From Cannabis sativa (Eukaryota; Streptophyta; Magnoliopsida; Rosales; Cannabaceae): a stretch of DNA of 64,000 nucleotides. The DNA lies in contig NC_083602.1 in NCBI RefSeq assembly GCF_029168945.1, forward strand, positions 28,197,323 through 28,261,322. Direction: 5' to 3'. This document shows, one piece after another, positions 33,801-46,589 of the stretch. Each line of letters opens with the position of its first letter. Positions within the stretch are counted from its first letter, which is position 1. The translations under genes and the position numbers were made by a program. The notes beneath the pieces were generated by a model, which did not search any database, was not told the DNA's origin, and saw only the letters and a list, made by a program, of their open reading frames with translations.

Positions 33801-35259
33801 CTATATTACAAGTACAATCTGAGGTATTGAAGGCAGATGTTGCAAGATGACATTGCAGAGTTGCTCTTGAGTGACTGGAGGAATCACCAAGCAGGTAAAG
33901 ACCATCCCTAGCTTTCCCTTTGAGCAGCACAGCTCCTGTTGTCTTGTCCTTGACAAAACACCAGTTTTTGTGAAATTCAACAAAGATATCATTATCTTGA
34001 GTAAGTTTTGACACACTAACTAGGTTTTTAGTCATGGAAGGGACAGTTAACACAGACTGCATATGGAGAGGACAAGATGAAGAATAAGATGGAATAGAAA
34101 CAGATCCAACATGGGAAATGAATAACTTCTTACCATCACCAATAGCAAGAGTGTCATTGCCCGAGAAGGGCTTTGTGTCATCAAGAGTAGTGGGAGTAAA
34201 TGTGACATGTGTGGTGGCTCCAGAGTCGACATACCATGAATTGTCCTCACCAAAATCTTGAATCATGGTTGTTGAATAGGCCTGAGGGTCATAATCACAA
34301 TCAAGTTCAGTGAGAAAAGCACGATTGGTAGTGTTACCTGGTTTGGGAGTAGACCAATTTTTGTCAAATCGGTAGTGGCAAACAGCTGCTGTATGTCCCG
34401 TCTTCATGCAAACTTGACAAACCACTCTTTGGTTAGGAAATTTGTAGAAACCTCGGCCACGACCATTGGATGCAGACTGTTGGTTAGGTGGGGCAAAAGA
34501 TCGAACACCTGCTGATCTGCCATGACCAAGAGCCATATTTGCTTGCATTTTGACTGAGATGTCATTCATGGCCAAATGATGCTCGATGCGGCTTTCATGT
34601 GACAAAAGTAGTGCCTGTACCTCCTCCAAGGTTAAGGTATCACTTCTTGAAGTAATACCCGAGACAACTGAGTCGAATTCTGGACCAAGGCCATTAAGAA
34701 TTTGCAGAACAACATCTTGATCATCAATTGGGGAACCGGCAATCGTGAGGGAATCAGCAATGACACGTACTTTGTCAATGAATTCAGAGATGGACAGGTT
34801 TCCTTTATGAACATGGGAGAACTGTCCTTTGAGCTGGAGCCGTCGAGCCTTGGACTGAGAGGTGAACTTTTGTTCAAGAGCACGCCACACAGAGAAGGAG
34901 GAGTCGTAGTTTGCAACGGAAGCAAGAATGGAGTCTGACATGGAGGAGCGTAACCACGAAAGGAGAAGTTGATCCTTGCGTCTCCATTGAAGGTATGCTG
35001 GATTCGAGGTGCCATTAAGAAGAGTCTTTGGAGGAGGAACACCGGTGAACAAGATCTCATCGAGATCATGTCCAATGACAGTAGGAACAACCTGGGACTT
35101 CCAAGAAAGGAAGTTGACACGATCAAGCTTGATCGTGAGGGAAGAGGACAAAGAGTTTGAGAAGGGATTCCAAGATCCAGTAGCAGTGGTAGAGACCGGT
35201 GGAGCTTGAGTGGCAGGTGCCATGGCAGGAGCCGGAGGATCGGAGACTGACGAAGACAT
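30798..35259 (-). pseudogene. Copia gag-pol polyprotein, two stops and one frameshift
   Basis: ATG at 35257-35259 opens [13 protein letters not shown]. Order: Gag domain (residues ~40-240), zinc knuckle [14 protein letters not shown], protease [12 protein letters not shown], pre-integrase finger ([18 protein letters not shown]), integrase core ([24 protein letters not shown]), linker, RT ([23 protein letters not shown]) and RNase H ([39 protein letters not shown]), ending near 30798. Breaks: an in-frame stop at 32791-32793 after SPSSLTT; a TGA near 32266-32268 where the RT N-terminus normally has Trp (ALKKAGT-stop); and a frameshift near 31640 after LGIEIFQRF. All catalytic residues persist. 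Confidence 0.9.
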
Positions 35260-35286
35260 AGTCTTGAGTCAAGACTTCTGATACCA

Positions 35287-35486
35287 TGTAGAGAAGGAAA
35301 GCAGAGAAAAGAGAACGAATTGAAAAATGAAAGCTCTATCCATTAATGGAAATGAGTACAAGTATTTATACACTGATTACAAAGGAAAACAGAGCAAGAA
35401 AACTTAATAACAGAATTATAACTACCTAACTAACTAACACCCTTAACTAACCAAAGCTAACAGAGAATTAACACCAGTTGTTAACA
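35287..35486 (-). repeat. 5' LTR of the degraded copia element
   Basis: A 200 bp LTR; its minus-strand end TTCTCTACA is followed at once by the primer site (35275-35286). The TATTTATACACTG word near 35367 includes a possible TATA box on the minus strand (GTATAAATA). Confidence 0.85.
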
Positions 35487-37271
35487 ATTCTCATCCATTT
35501 TTAATGATCTATATATGGTTTCAAAGCTTATTCGATTTCCCATAAGTTTCATGAAGAAACATTTCGTTAATTCGGAGTTATACTATGTCGAAAAGTTATT
35601 TTCCTTCTGTATCATTTGCTTTATTTCTTGAATAATGTTCTTACAAAACTATTTTAGTAAAATTACAATATCTCTCTGAATATAATTCCAATTTCAAATA
35701 TTTTGGTATCATTGGAAAGGGAATTTAATTTCCTAAAACTTTCATGAAGATATTATCTTCTAGTTCTGAATCTTTCAATGCCAAAAGTTTGTATTTTCGC
35801 TAAGTCGTATAATTCGTTACTCCATATTCCTTCTCAGAAATAGTTTCAGTAAAACAATCATAACTCCCTCAGTTTTAATCCATTTTTTATTACCTTTATA
35901 TCATTGGAAAGATACTGGAATTTCCTATAATTTTTATGAAGACAACTTTTACTGAATTAGTGTAGTTGTTGGTCAAAAATGGTGATCTTTCTGCTGTACT
36001 GTAAGAGTACGAATTTTAATATTAGGGCCTTGACCCATGTCTTATTATACGTAGTAGTGACGAGATAACAAGTCTTAAGCAGCGAGATTTGAGGTAAGGA
36101 AATTAAGTAGTTTTTATGTGTTGAACTGCATAATTTAAATTATTTGTCTATTGAAATATTATTTGTGATGTATTATTATGAATGTGCATATAGTACTGAG
36201 AATGTGTGGTATGGACACAATATGAGTTTGTGAATCAATATATGTTATGGTTGGTACGATTTGTATGTTGTATGTTGTATGATGTATGTGGTGTGCTGTA
36301 TGTTGTATGTTGTATGCTAACGTCTCATGTACAAATGGGGGGCCATGGTGGGGTATGATACGGGGTAAGGCCGTTGAATGTAGAGATACCCTACCCTACA
36401 TTTGTCTGATTCGTGTATGACATTCTTATGGTGGGGTATGATACAGTGATGTTACTGTTGAATATAGAGATACCCTATCCTATAACAATGGTAGGGCTAC
36501 ATAGGCCCAGGTTATTATATGGGCAGATTAGGCCCAGGATATTGTAGGGCCAGGCTAGGCCCAGGTTATGTAAGTAATGGCTATGATATGCCAATGTTAT
36601 GGTAAAGACATGATATGATTGAAATAATTTTTATATGTTATTGCTATGATTGTGCTATGAGTATGATGCCAGGGTTGTGATCCCTACATATATGTAATGG
36701 TTTCGTTTAGTACAAATATATGGTATATGATATAGCTTTCTATATCTGGAGTTATTTAAATTACAATTATGAGTTAAGGCATATAATTTTGTTAAGACTG
36801 GATACGTTAATGTTATAAAGACTCGTATTATTGTGAATTTTAAGATATGTTTAGTGTATTGAATGCTATTGTATGTTAAGCATTTCCTTACTGGGCTTTT
36901 AGCTCACTCCCTTACTTTCCCCCTACAGGCAATAGACAGGGAACATTGAATGTAAGTTTGTGAGTTGGGTCAGTTCTGGTATGTATACTGCGAGGGGCTA
37001 TGGACGAGCAAACGGTCTAGAACGCCGGTGGAGCCTGAGTTTTGTTTTTTTTTTATACTAAAGTAATCTGAGCTCAGTGGGATGTTACAAATTTATTTTT
37101 TTTAAGAAGAATACACTCAACTACTTATTTTGTTATAATATGAATGATCATTCACCTTTTTGCATATTTATTGTAAAACCCACTGTGTATTTTCAAACAA
37201 CTTTGAATCTTTTTAATTAATGCATCAAAATTAGCACTTTGTAAAATAAGGCAAAATATTGGGGCGTTACA

Positions 37272-37607
37272 AATTCTCACCAAGTGTTTCCACTCTCACA
37301 CTTTCACCCAAGAATTTTTTTCATCTCTAGAAGATTCTTCTTACAAAAAACCCAAATCCAATATCTCTCTTTACTCTGTACCTCTCTCTGTACCACTCAA
37401 TCTTTTCTCTCTCTGCCTCTCAATCTCATTTGAATAGAGTACTCAAACTCGTAACTTAATCATGTCTTCAAATGTTGAGTCAAGGTGGTATTTATAGGAT
37501 TAGGATCAAGATCTTAAAGTCGGTGGCTGCTAAAAAATGAGATTAAGCTAGTTAGAAATAACTAACTTAACCGACTACTCTTTTTGCGAAGTCTCCACGC
37601 CAGCATA
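37272..37607. other. Right half of an interrupted unclassified repeat
   Basis: CT-rich sequence continuing from 29313 across the AATTC duplication. TATTTATAGG near 37490 is a possible minus-strand TATA. No gene seen. Confidence 0.35.
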
Positions 37608-39250
37608 TGTTAGGCTTTGTGCCCTAAATGAAACTATATTTCAATGTAATCTTTTCTATTCAATTGTCAATAAAGAAACAGATTTGATTTCATTATTTAT
37701 TTAATGTGTTATTTGGTTCATGTGATCATTTATTTATTTATTTGATTTATAAATTCATCCAAATCCTTATCACACTGATATTCTTGTTTATTGTGTTGTC
37801 AACACAGTGGAAGGTAATCAAGATTGTGTGATTAAATGTATTCTTATGATTTATCGGTACACAGAGTTTAACTGATAGGATAATCTACAATGTAGTTTAC
37901 TTGCACCTTGGATAAGTGCTATGTCTTTTCCAGGATATTGGTTAAAGTAAGCTTGGGTTGGATGTATGGAGTATGCATCGGAAGAGACCGATATTAAAAT
38001 TGGATTAGATATAATAAACTTACCGTAATATCTATTCAATTCAATATCAAATAGTTGATCTTAGATCAAATGATCTCAATCCTGAGATGGTTAGGTTCTA
38101 GTTCAATTATATTATTTGTGTTCTTCAATCTGTTCGTTAAAGTCGGCCAATGGATCTTCTCGTGACATATAGATTAAGGACATGGTAATTCAATTGAGTG
38201 GGAGTGCTAATCATAGATATCTATAGCTTCTATCCGGACATAGAAGTGAAACGATGATTCCTTCGAGGTTGGCTTAATAAAGATAAATGATATAGTGCTC
38301 ATTTTAGTGATTCTATTAGTTCATTGAAATATCATTTATAGGTAGCTAAGTGTTTTAAGGATAAAACACATTGAAGGGTGTAACAGTAATTTTGTCCCTA
38401 CTCAATGTAAATCATCTATAGATGATCATTGATTATTAAGAATATAACAAATGGATAACTCATAGTTTATCTATATTGTGGAACATATAGAGCGTTCTAT
38501 ATAATTGAGAGTGCAATTCCAAATCTATAGTGGTGCAAGGAGAAATTAATAAGTTAGGAATTTTACTTGGTAAATTCTAGATTTGTTTTTTAGAAGCTTG
38601 ATTATATAGGCCATGGTCCCCATACTAGTTGAGACAAACTGCTTGTAAGACTCAGTTAATTGATTTAAATTAATCAATTATAATTCTAAAATTAGACTAA
38701 GTCTAATTTATGAATTTTTCACTGAGTTATGGCTTGATTGTGAAGAAATAAGATTTTAGGGTTTATTTAATAATTAAGAGACTTTGTGGAGTCTAATTAA
38801 TAAATATTATAAATGACAATTTTATTTGATAATTATTTTAATTATTAAATAAATAGTTTTGGAATTTATATGATTAAAATTGTAAAAAGTGGTATTTGTG
38901 AAAAATAGATAAATGATTGAGACTAGTGGCAAAAATCTAATTAGTGATGGACCCACACAGGACCGGTCATTGAGTGTATTTCTTTCCATTATTTTATCAT
39001 TTTTTATTCCAAATAAATCAATCCTAACCCTAAGTGAATTAGTATAAAAAGAAAAGAATGGTCTCAAAATCCAACTAATGACTCTTGACCTAGTTTTCTT
39101 CTTGTCAGACAACTAGAGAGTTTGAGACTTCTTTTTCTTTTCTATTCTCTAATTCGAAACCTTTAGTGTTCTTCATAAGATAATACTTAATATTTATTCA
39201 ATACTTCAGCTTAATCTATCTTAGTAAAATCCACTAAAGGACCAAAGAAA
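37608..39250 (+). repeat. Diverged, 3'-truncated LTR of the 1.9 kb copia family
   Basis: Starts TGTTAGGCTTTGTGCCCTAA and shares ordered blocks with the LTRs at 17513-19408 and 42395-56006 in opposite orientation (ACCTTGGATAAGTG, GATGTATGGAGTATGCATCG, GGAACATATAGAG). Similarity fades after about 39180, so its U5 end is missing or replaced. Non-coding. Confidence 0.65.
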
Positions 39251-39254
39251 TAAT

Positions 39255-39609
39255 ATGGCAAAATACTATTTTGCCTTTAACTTAACTAAAAAGTAATATT
39301 GCTACCTAGGGGCATTTTAGTCAAATCTAATACCTCGAATATTCTCGACATTCCAAATGTCTAACTAGGTCGCCCCGCTATTCTAAAAATACCAAACCAT
39401 ACAGAATTGACGCTATAGGTTATACGTCGCGTTCCACTATTACCAGGCATAAAAATATAAAAAAGCATAAAATTCATATATAATACGAATAGCACACCTA
39501 AAATTTGAATATATCTCCAAAATCATAAAAAATAATAATTAAAAGTCTACTAGTAAATTTAAACCCTAATTATCTACTAATTCTCAAAAATAACTAAGCC
39601 GTCATTACA
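39255..39609 (-). repeat. Fragment of a gypsy-type LTR (U3 end)
   Basis: Matches the right end of the solo LTR at 40065-42053, sharing CTCGACATTC-AAATGTCTA, ACGTCGC(G/A)TTCCACTATTAC and the terminal GTCATTACA. Confidence 0.6.
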
Positions 39610-39864
39610 CAATTATTTTAGGGATGGACCATAGAAAAACTACAAAATAATATTGATGATAAAAGCATCTTAATATACTATTATCTTTATGAAATAAATA
39701 TAAAAATTTATCTAGAAGTCACAGATATTGGTATAATACAATTAATTTCATTAGATAATATGTTTATTTGTATGGATTTTATGTTTAATTGTTGAGAATT
39801 CGATAAATTCAAGTTATAGTTCTTTGTTCTATGAATAAAAAATTTCTTTCAAAAAAAAGTGTAG

Positions 39865-39986
39865 AGGTGTACATAAAATACTTAATTCGTAAAGTATTTT
39901 TAAAAATTAAATTCAAATATATATTTTTGTGTAAAATCCTAGTAGATTAAGTGTGTTACAGTATTTTTTAGATATTGTGCACACCT
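39865..39986. mobile_element. Possible 122 bp MITE
   Basis: AGGTGTACATAAAAT (39865) is mirrored by ATATTGTGCACACCT (39972-39986) as imperfect inverted ends. AT-rich between. Weak evidence. Confidence 0.3.
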
Positions 39987-40064
39987 TTGCTAATCAAAAG
40001 ATTTAATAAAAATGTGAATGATTAAAAACTTTATTGTATAACTTTACTTTAATATTTGAACATA

Positions 40065-42053
40065 ATATTTTACGCAATTCGGGATCCCATTTTAAAAGTT
40101 ACATAAGTTTAAAAACTATTTATATTTCAAAAGTTGTCGTCTAGCGACCAACAAAAGTGAGCCAGCATTGTCCCAAAGACTCTGAACACTCCAGGTCTAA
40201 CCGTCATGATATGTACAACCTTCATCCTTAGCTTTAGAATCTTCAATGGTTCAATTCTAGCTCATACTTGCAGATACACATAGTAACTGTGAGTCGACAG
40301 ACTTAGTAAGAAAAGAATAATCATAATATAAATGTAAACAGTATTAAGATTAGGCGCCCATACCCCTAATCGTAACCCTTCCCCGCGTCCAACACGGTAC
40401 TGAGTCAAGAGTGTTTAAACGACAGTACTAGTGACCATAATATCAGCCTATACTCGGTACGCTAGTCGTACTCTAGTCATACCGATGTGATACGGTCAAG
40501 TAGTACAATACTATCGACTATAATATTAGTCTATACTCGGCATGCTAGTCGTACCGATGTGATACTATCGAGTAGTATAAAATCTAACATACATTTATCG
40601 ATATCCAATATAATACTAAATATACTGATACCGCTATTGTAATGTAATCTAACAAGCATAACTAACATGTATACTAAACATGTAAATACATATGCATACA
40701 ATTATACTAATCTTACCTTGGCTCTGAATACAAGGATGTCAATAATCCTGAGTGGAATCTGCTGCACGACAATTTATAGGCCCCTAAGTCACAACATACG
40801 TAATTCTGATAAGTGATATGCTAAATTACTTTTCAGGGAGTTAAAATCAAAACTAAATGTTTCCCTATCGATGGATAAAATGGCAATACCCTAAATATGG
40901 CTAAAACATGAAAATCTAGGGTTCTCAAAATTGCCCCAACTGAAAAACCAATTTCTATGCATGCTGCCAAGGGGAACCGGTCAACCGGTTCCATAAGTCA
41001 AAACTGAACCAGTCGACCGGTTCAGTACATGATTCCTCAAAATTTTCACACACAACTCAATTCTATCCCAAATCACTTCTAACTTTCCAGAAGACCTAAA
41101 CAAGTCACAATAAACATATTTTAACCAAAAACGATAACCAAAACCCTCAGAATTCGATTTTACCATGAAAGGACAAAGTTTGAGTTTAAGAACTCAAACC
41201 TTGGTTGAACACACTCACAGCAAGCAAAACAAGCATAAACTACTCCTACTAACCTAAAATTAACTCAGAAAAAAGAATCCTAAGCAACATAAACTGAAAC
41301 AGTTCTAAAATCATAACATCACCTTAAAATAAAGCTTAGAACCTAGAAAATAAAGGTATGGAGAAACTAGGGCTCTTACCTTTGAATTCACAAAAGAGAA
41401 AACCTTCAACACCTGCTGAAATCTTCAAGAACAAGGATGAAACTAGATGGGTTCTGCTGGTTTTCTAGAGAAGCCAAAAAAGAGAGAGGGACTTGGAGAA
41501 AGAACTTCAATTTCCTTTTGTTTTTTTCTTTCTTTCTTTAAAATATTTATTTTTAATTTCCTAAATCTAATCCTAACCTAAATCAGCATATCCTATGTTC
41601 ACTAGATGAAAAATTAGGAATTGATAATCTTAATTCAAACAAGAACACAATTACAAGCTAATCATGAAATGACCTAAATGCCCTTTCTTTAAAATAAAGA
41701 TAACCATGAAACCTAAGGGTATTATGGTCTACAACCATATCCCCGAACACTCTCGACATTCAAAATGTCTACTATATACCCCATAAAATTTAAAGTTATC
41801 CAAGTGACTCTATAGGCCGCACGTCGCATTCCACTATTACCGAGCATAAAATATGAAATTCATAAAAATTCACATATAACATAATTAATGCATCTAGTAT
41901 TCAAATATATCTCCGCAATTAGGAGAATATTTTTCTAAGAATTATTTCTGATAATAAGTCCTAATTCATACTCAGAAACACAAAATTACATAACAATTAT
42001 TGAACCTCTTAATTTTCTGCTAATTCCCATAATTTAACTATGCGGTCATTACA
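40065..42053 (-). mobile_element. Probable solo LTR, gypsy-type, about 2 kb
   Basis: On the minus strand it would begin TGTAATGACCGCATAGTTAA (ending at 42053); the other boundary, near 40065-40100, is approximate. No coding sequence. It contains two tandem ~85 bp units (40430-40583) with ACTCGG(T/C)A(C/T)GCTAGTCGTA and CCGATGTGATAC, and paired ACCGGTT palindromes at 40975-41027. No target duplication confirmed. Confidence 0.5.
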
Positions 42054-43228
42054 ATTTGAGTTTTAGATTAGAAAATAAAAATAATTTTTTAAATCCAAAA
42101 ACTCTTTTTTATTTTTATTTTGAGATTTCAAATTAATTATAAATTCAATTTTTTATAATACAAAATATGAAGTAATAACACTACAATCAATCATATTTTT
42201 AGAGATAATTTTAACCATACAAAATTCAAATTGTTGTTAGAATTTGAAAGTATGGTGGAATGAAATTTCAAAAGTAGGATGGGTATATTGGTAAGGGTTC
42301 CATCTTAAGACAAATTGTTAGTAAAAGTAGGCTATCCATCTTATATATAGTATTAATCTGTCCACATATTAGTAATGTGAGACTCTCTTATATCTGTTGG
42401 GAATATTTTACCAGGATCTAGATTTACTAATAAGTATGTTGAATTAACATCCTAAATATGAATATATCTAAAACAATGAAAGAAACATATATGGGTTTAA
42501 GAAAACCTTACATTGGTTGCAGCGGAATATAATGACTCCTTCCGTTCGAGATCTCTAGTACTTGATTCCTTTCCGTAGCAGAGCATTATCAAGATCTGAA
42601 CTTGGATCTCTTTCTCTCCTTCGGGTTTGGTTACCACCGTCTTACTCACTATGATTACGTACTTGACTTGCTATGTGTGGGCATGACACTCATTCTCTAT
42701 GGGTTTCAAATGTGAAGAATAATGAAGGAGGTGATATAATTGAGGAAGGAACTCTCTCATCTAGGTTTGTTAAATAGTCAAGTTGGCATTAGGTAGATTA
42801 GTGAGAGCATCATCTTCCTTTTATAGTGTTTCAACTAGGGCTTAGGGCTGAATTATATTGATTAAAAAGAAATAAAATATTGGGCAAAAATAACTTTTTG
42901 ACCGTACACTTTAAAGGACTAAACTCTAGTTAAATTTTGGCCACTTTATTTCAACCACTTATTCTTCTTTTCAATAATACAAAATTTTCCAATTCAATCG
43001 TATAAATGCCAAAAATATTTATTTAATAATCATAATTAATTATCAAATAAAATTATTATTTATGTAATTTATTAATTAGACCATACAAAGTCTCTTAATT
43101 AACTCCCCAAAACCTCTTTTCTTCACAATTAACTCATTGCTTAGTGAAAATTCATAAATAAGACATAGTCTAACTTTAGAATTATAATTGATTAATTAAA
43201 ATCAATTAACTAAGTCTACAAACAGTAT

Positions 43229-43914
43229 TGTTATCCCAAATTTTGCACTCTGACGTGGCATCACGAGAATAGTGACACGTGGAGTCCACTTGGAGCATCT
43301 GCTCGGGAATAATAGACCGAGCAGGATGCCTCGCTGTCACATCCAGAATAAGATATTCAGCGATCAGTGCAGAGCACTCAACACTTAGCGAATTCAGCTT
43401 TCGCTTCATGAGTCATCAGCTCAATCCCTATAACTCAGGGATCAACTTACGTGGATATGGCATACACACGATCCCACTATCAGTGTACTCAGCCTCAATC
43501 CCACGATCCTTGCATTCAGCATTAATCACACGATCTTTCTGTTTATGCGCATTGTAACGAGAGAGGAAACTCTTCCTCCTCAAGTTTTCCAGCCCTATAA
43601 ATAGTGAGGAATGTTCACTGGGCAAGGGGACCGAGAGATTGAAATTCGATACGCAGCTAAGCTAAGACTATATTATTATCTAAGAATTATATATTCAGAG
43701 ATAATGTTGTAAGAGCTATAAGAAAAGGAATCTTCTTCCTTGTTCTTAAGTCAATACAAATAACGAGGATTAGGCTATTACCGAACTGGTCGGGGCTGAA
43801 CCTCTATAAAATTCCTGTGTCTTATTATTGCTTTATTATATATTCATTACGACATATCGTTTATCGCTTATCAAAAAGACTCATTTTTTTGTTGGCTAAA
43901 AGTGAAGTCAACAT
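43229..43914 (+). repeat. Tat element 5' LTR
   Basis: A 686 bp repeat of 54280-54962 (683 bp). TATA box TATAAATAG at 43596-43604. Open frames in both strands of it (for example 43279-43557 and its twin 54330-54608) are shared only because the LTRs are duplicates. Confidence 0.92.
43596..43604 (+). promoter_or_regulatory. TATA box of the Tat LTR
   Basis: TATAAATAG, repeated in the 3' LTR near 54647. Transcription would start about 30 bp downstream. Confidence 0.65.
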
Positions 43915-43937
43915 TTTGGTGCTTTCATTGAGAGAAG
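43915..43937 (+). other. Candidate primer binding site of the Tat element
   Basis: The bases right after the 5' LTR, ending CTTTCATTGAGAG, occupy the primer-site position and resemble a word I have seen after the LTR of other plant gypsy elements. The matching tRNA was not identified. Confidence 0.4.
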
Positions 43938-43970
43938 GATCGCAAATCGCTCTTTTCGACATTTAACACG

Positions 43971-45930
43971 ATGGTGCAAACTCGCAGAGGCCTGTCTGAC
44001 CCTGCAAATTCACAGACGTGGATCCGACATTGCAAGACCCAGGATGTTCAAGGGTTCCACCTGCTGTCAATCCTGGACAGACGGGAAGCGTGGTGAATGG
44101 TGAAACAACTCCTGTTACTGAAACTACGCCTGGTGTGCAAGAGACTGGGAATAATAGTTTCGCACACAACCAGCATTCATAACACGACTGTACCGCTTGG
44201 AACCAATGCCCAGACGACCATCGGAGACGCAACTAAATTGCAAAATCCGTGCTGTGCTCGGACTCATGTAGAGTCACAGCAACACTCTGCATCATGATCA
44301 CGATGAACTGAGTGCTGGAGTGAATCTCGCGTTTGAGGAAAAGAGGCGCATGTTCACTGAATGGAGAGATAAAGAGATGGAGGCGTTAAGGGCTCACCAT
44401 GCAGAGATCGAAGATCGTAGTTGGCAAGCTACCGTGGTGATACGAAGAGCCTACCAGACTGTTGGTCAGCAAACGCCGAACGTCATTCCCCTGGGAGAAA
44501 CGGAGGATGACCCGACGATGAATACCTCCCAGACAACCAATGGTCAGCTGTCCAATCCCCGGTTACAAGTTCCACTCGTGGGCCAAGAGGTAGGCAGGCA
44601 GACCTTGTCCGGGAATTCATCAAGAGGAGCCATACCTGACGGATCCAACCAGAATAATGGTATTATTCCACCGGTTAACCAAGCGAATCAATCGCTAAGG
44701 CAGCCAGGCTCTTCTGTGTTCGATGGTTGGGAACAACCCATGACCTAAAAAAAGATCTACACAGAAGAAGGGGAACAGACGAGCAGAATACTACAACGAT
44801 CGTGCAGCCCAGAGCCCATACTCAAATCCCCGCTCAGAAAGACACTGACGTAATCCAAATCGACCAAAATGTCGAGCAAGTCAGCCCAGCCGTACAGGCC
44901 CAGCTTGACGAGTTCAAGAATATATTTCACGGCATGGCCGGACAGCGTAAAAATGATCTTGAGTTAGACCGTGCTCGCGGAACTCCCTTCTCACCTGAGA
45001 TCAATCTCCTGCCACTGCCTCACAAGTTCAAAATGCCAACGTGGAAAATGTATACTGGGAGAGAAGATCCTTTTTCCCATCTCAAGTATTTTGAGATGCA
45101 AATGGATTTACAAGGAGTACGAGGGGACGTATGCTGCAGAATCTTCCCCGCCACTCTGTCGGAGGCCGCACAATAATGGTATTTCAAGTTGGCTCTTGGA
45201 AAGTTTAGTTCATGGAAAACCTTTTCTTTGGAATTCCATGCACAATTCTCTTCCTCACGTCAGCTCCCATTGCATCTGGGAGATTTGGTCGAAGTAAAGC
45301 AACGACCAAGTGAGCCACTCTGGGCATACATCAGCAGATTCATGACGGAAGCGACCAAAGTCTCGTGGGTAATCGAGGACGGAAAGTTATTCGTGATACT
45401 TGGGGGCATTGAAGTCCTTGGTGAACTATGGAAGGATATAAGGAAGAACGGGCCGGTCGACTCAATGAGTGATTTCCTTGACCAAGCTGAAGGCTTCATC
45501 AAGCTCAAAGAAGCCATTCAACGACCAGAAGGTGAGCAAAAGCCGGGAAAAACAAAGGCCCCTTTCACTGGAACATCTGCCCAACTTCCCAACTATTCCA
45601 ACAATTCAAGTGGCAAGCGTTCAAGCAACAACCACAAGCAAGGAAACGAGAAGAAAGGATAGTTCACAGATAAATCTGGACAGACTCCCCGTGATCATGC
45701 CAAACACAGTGCATTCACTATTCTAACTGAAGATATTGAGAGTGTGTATATAGCAACTCAGTCGTTAATTCCGTACAAGAAGCCCGGGCCCATGAAGAAA
45801 GATACCAACAAAAGGGAAATGACAAAATTTTGTCGGTTCCGCGGATACTACGGCCATGACACCAACGAATGTTACAATCTGAAGCGGGAAATAGAATTTT
45901 TGATCAAGAAAAACAACCCGCGCTTGTAGA
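43971..45930 (+). pseudogene. Tat element gag
   Basis: ATG 43971 begins MVQTRRGLSDP. Several frameshifts and stops follow. Readable parts: a Glu/Arg-rich helix (FEEKRRMFTEWRDKEME, from about 44326), a Gln/Asn-rich linker, then the retrotransposon Gag domain (LPLPHKFKMPTWKMYTG, from about 45010; KLALGKFSSWKTF; FMTEATKVSW), broken by TAA at 45174-45176. Near 45830 is the degenerate zinc knuckle CRFRGYYGHDTNEC, where the expected His/Cys spacing is only partly kept. Stop at 45927-45929. Confidence 0.8.
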
Positions 45931-46229
45931 AATATGTCAAGACCAACCAAGGTCAAAATAACCAGGATCTACTACCTCCACCCGTAGATGGACACTTGCA
46001 AGTAATTGTTGGAGGCTCGCACATCGCTGGAAATTCGGGCAAAGCTCAAGAGAGGTATGCCCGAACAACTCTATACAAGCAAGAAGAAGTCATCCTGGAG
46101 GTGGAAGAAATGAAGCCCAAAGTTCCACGAGCAGGAGAGCCAACCATAACTTTCAACGATGAAGATGCTGTCAAGATTAGATTTCCGCACAATGACCCGC
46201 TGGTCGTGGAAGTCCAGATAGCAAATTAA

Positions 46230-46583
46230 ATGGTGGCCAGAACCATGATTGATAATGGAGCTTCTTCAAACATTTTGTTCAAGACTGCTTACGAGAAGAT
46301 GGGGCTCCAACTCAAGGATCTAACTCCATGCCTCCAGCCTGTCTATGGTTTCTCCGGTCAAGGAGTTGCACCTCTAGGACAAATCCGGCTACCCTTCACT
46401 GTTGGACAAGCTCCGACGAGCATAACTATCATGGCACAGTTCCTAATATTGGATGTTCCTTCAGCCTTTAACGTAATGCTTGGCCGACCAGCCCTGTATG
46501 ACTTAAAAGATGTCACATCAATATTTCACTCGTGCCTAAAGTTCCCAACAAAGAATGGGGTAAGGTGTCTTAGAGGGAACTAG
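46230..46583 (+). pseudogene. Tat element aspartic protease
   Basis: After a stop at 46227-46229 the frame reads MVARTMIDNGASSNILF, with the Asp-Asn-Gly-Ala active site near 46248-46260, then YGFSGQGVAPLG and FNVMLGRPALY, the typical protease C-terminal half. TAG at about 46581-46583 ends it. Stops on both sides separate it from gag and pol. Confidence 0.8.
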
Positions 46584-46589
46584 CAATCT

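Larger units (their letters stand above)
30598..35486 (-). mobile_element. Ty1/copia element (Ale/Retrofit-like), complete but degraded
   Basis: Short LTRs: 35287-35486 (5') and 30598-30816 (3'), bounded by TGTTAACA and TCTCTACA. On the minus strand the primer site TGGTATCAGAAG follows the 5' LTR directly (35275-35286), and the purine tract TTTGAGGTGGGA precedes the 3' LTR. Gag-pol lies between (35259-30817). Flanks CTCTC (left) and ATTCT (right) do not form a clear target duplication. The short LTRs and single gag-pol frame suggest the Ale/Retrofit lineage. Confidence 0.85.
29660..36000 (+). repeat. About five diverged ~170-200 bp repeats inside the solo LTR
   Basis: Each unit has ACT-TTTA-TAAAA, then CATA(A/T)CTC, then a 'TATCRTTGGAAAG' word, 'TTTATGAAGA' and GTCGAAAA. 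Units start near 29655, 30365, 30565 (continuing at 35487 after the nested copia), 35645 and 35840. Similarity is low (by eye 60-70%), so the amplification is old. The nested copia inserted in the CTCTCTC part of one unit. Confidence 0.55.
29314..37271 (+). mobile_element. Solo LTR of a Ty3/gypsy-type element, split by a copia insertion
   Basis: Starts TGTAATATCC at 29314 and ends GGGGCGTTACA at 37271, with exact target duplication AATTC (29309-29313 and 37272-37276). Removing the nested copia (30598-35486) leaves about 3.07 kb with no coding sequence, so it is a solo LTR, a product of LTR-LTR recombination. The terminal sequence, and the CTTTTAGCTCACTCCCTTAC block near 36895, are of the kind seen in long chromovirus (Tekay-like) LTRs; that lineage call is from memory. 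Five diverged internal repeats are listed separately. Confidence 0.75.

Noticed and set aside
30593..35491. A target duplication for the nested copia element.
   Set aside because: The flanks CTCTC and ATTCT do not match; I could not support one, although both LTR ends are clear.
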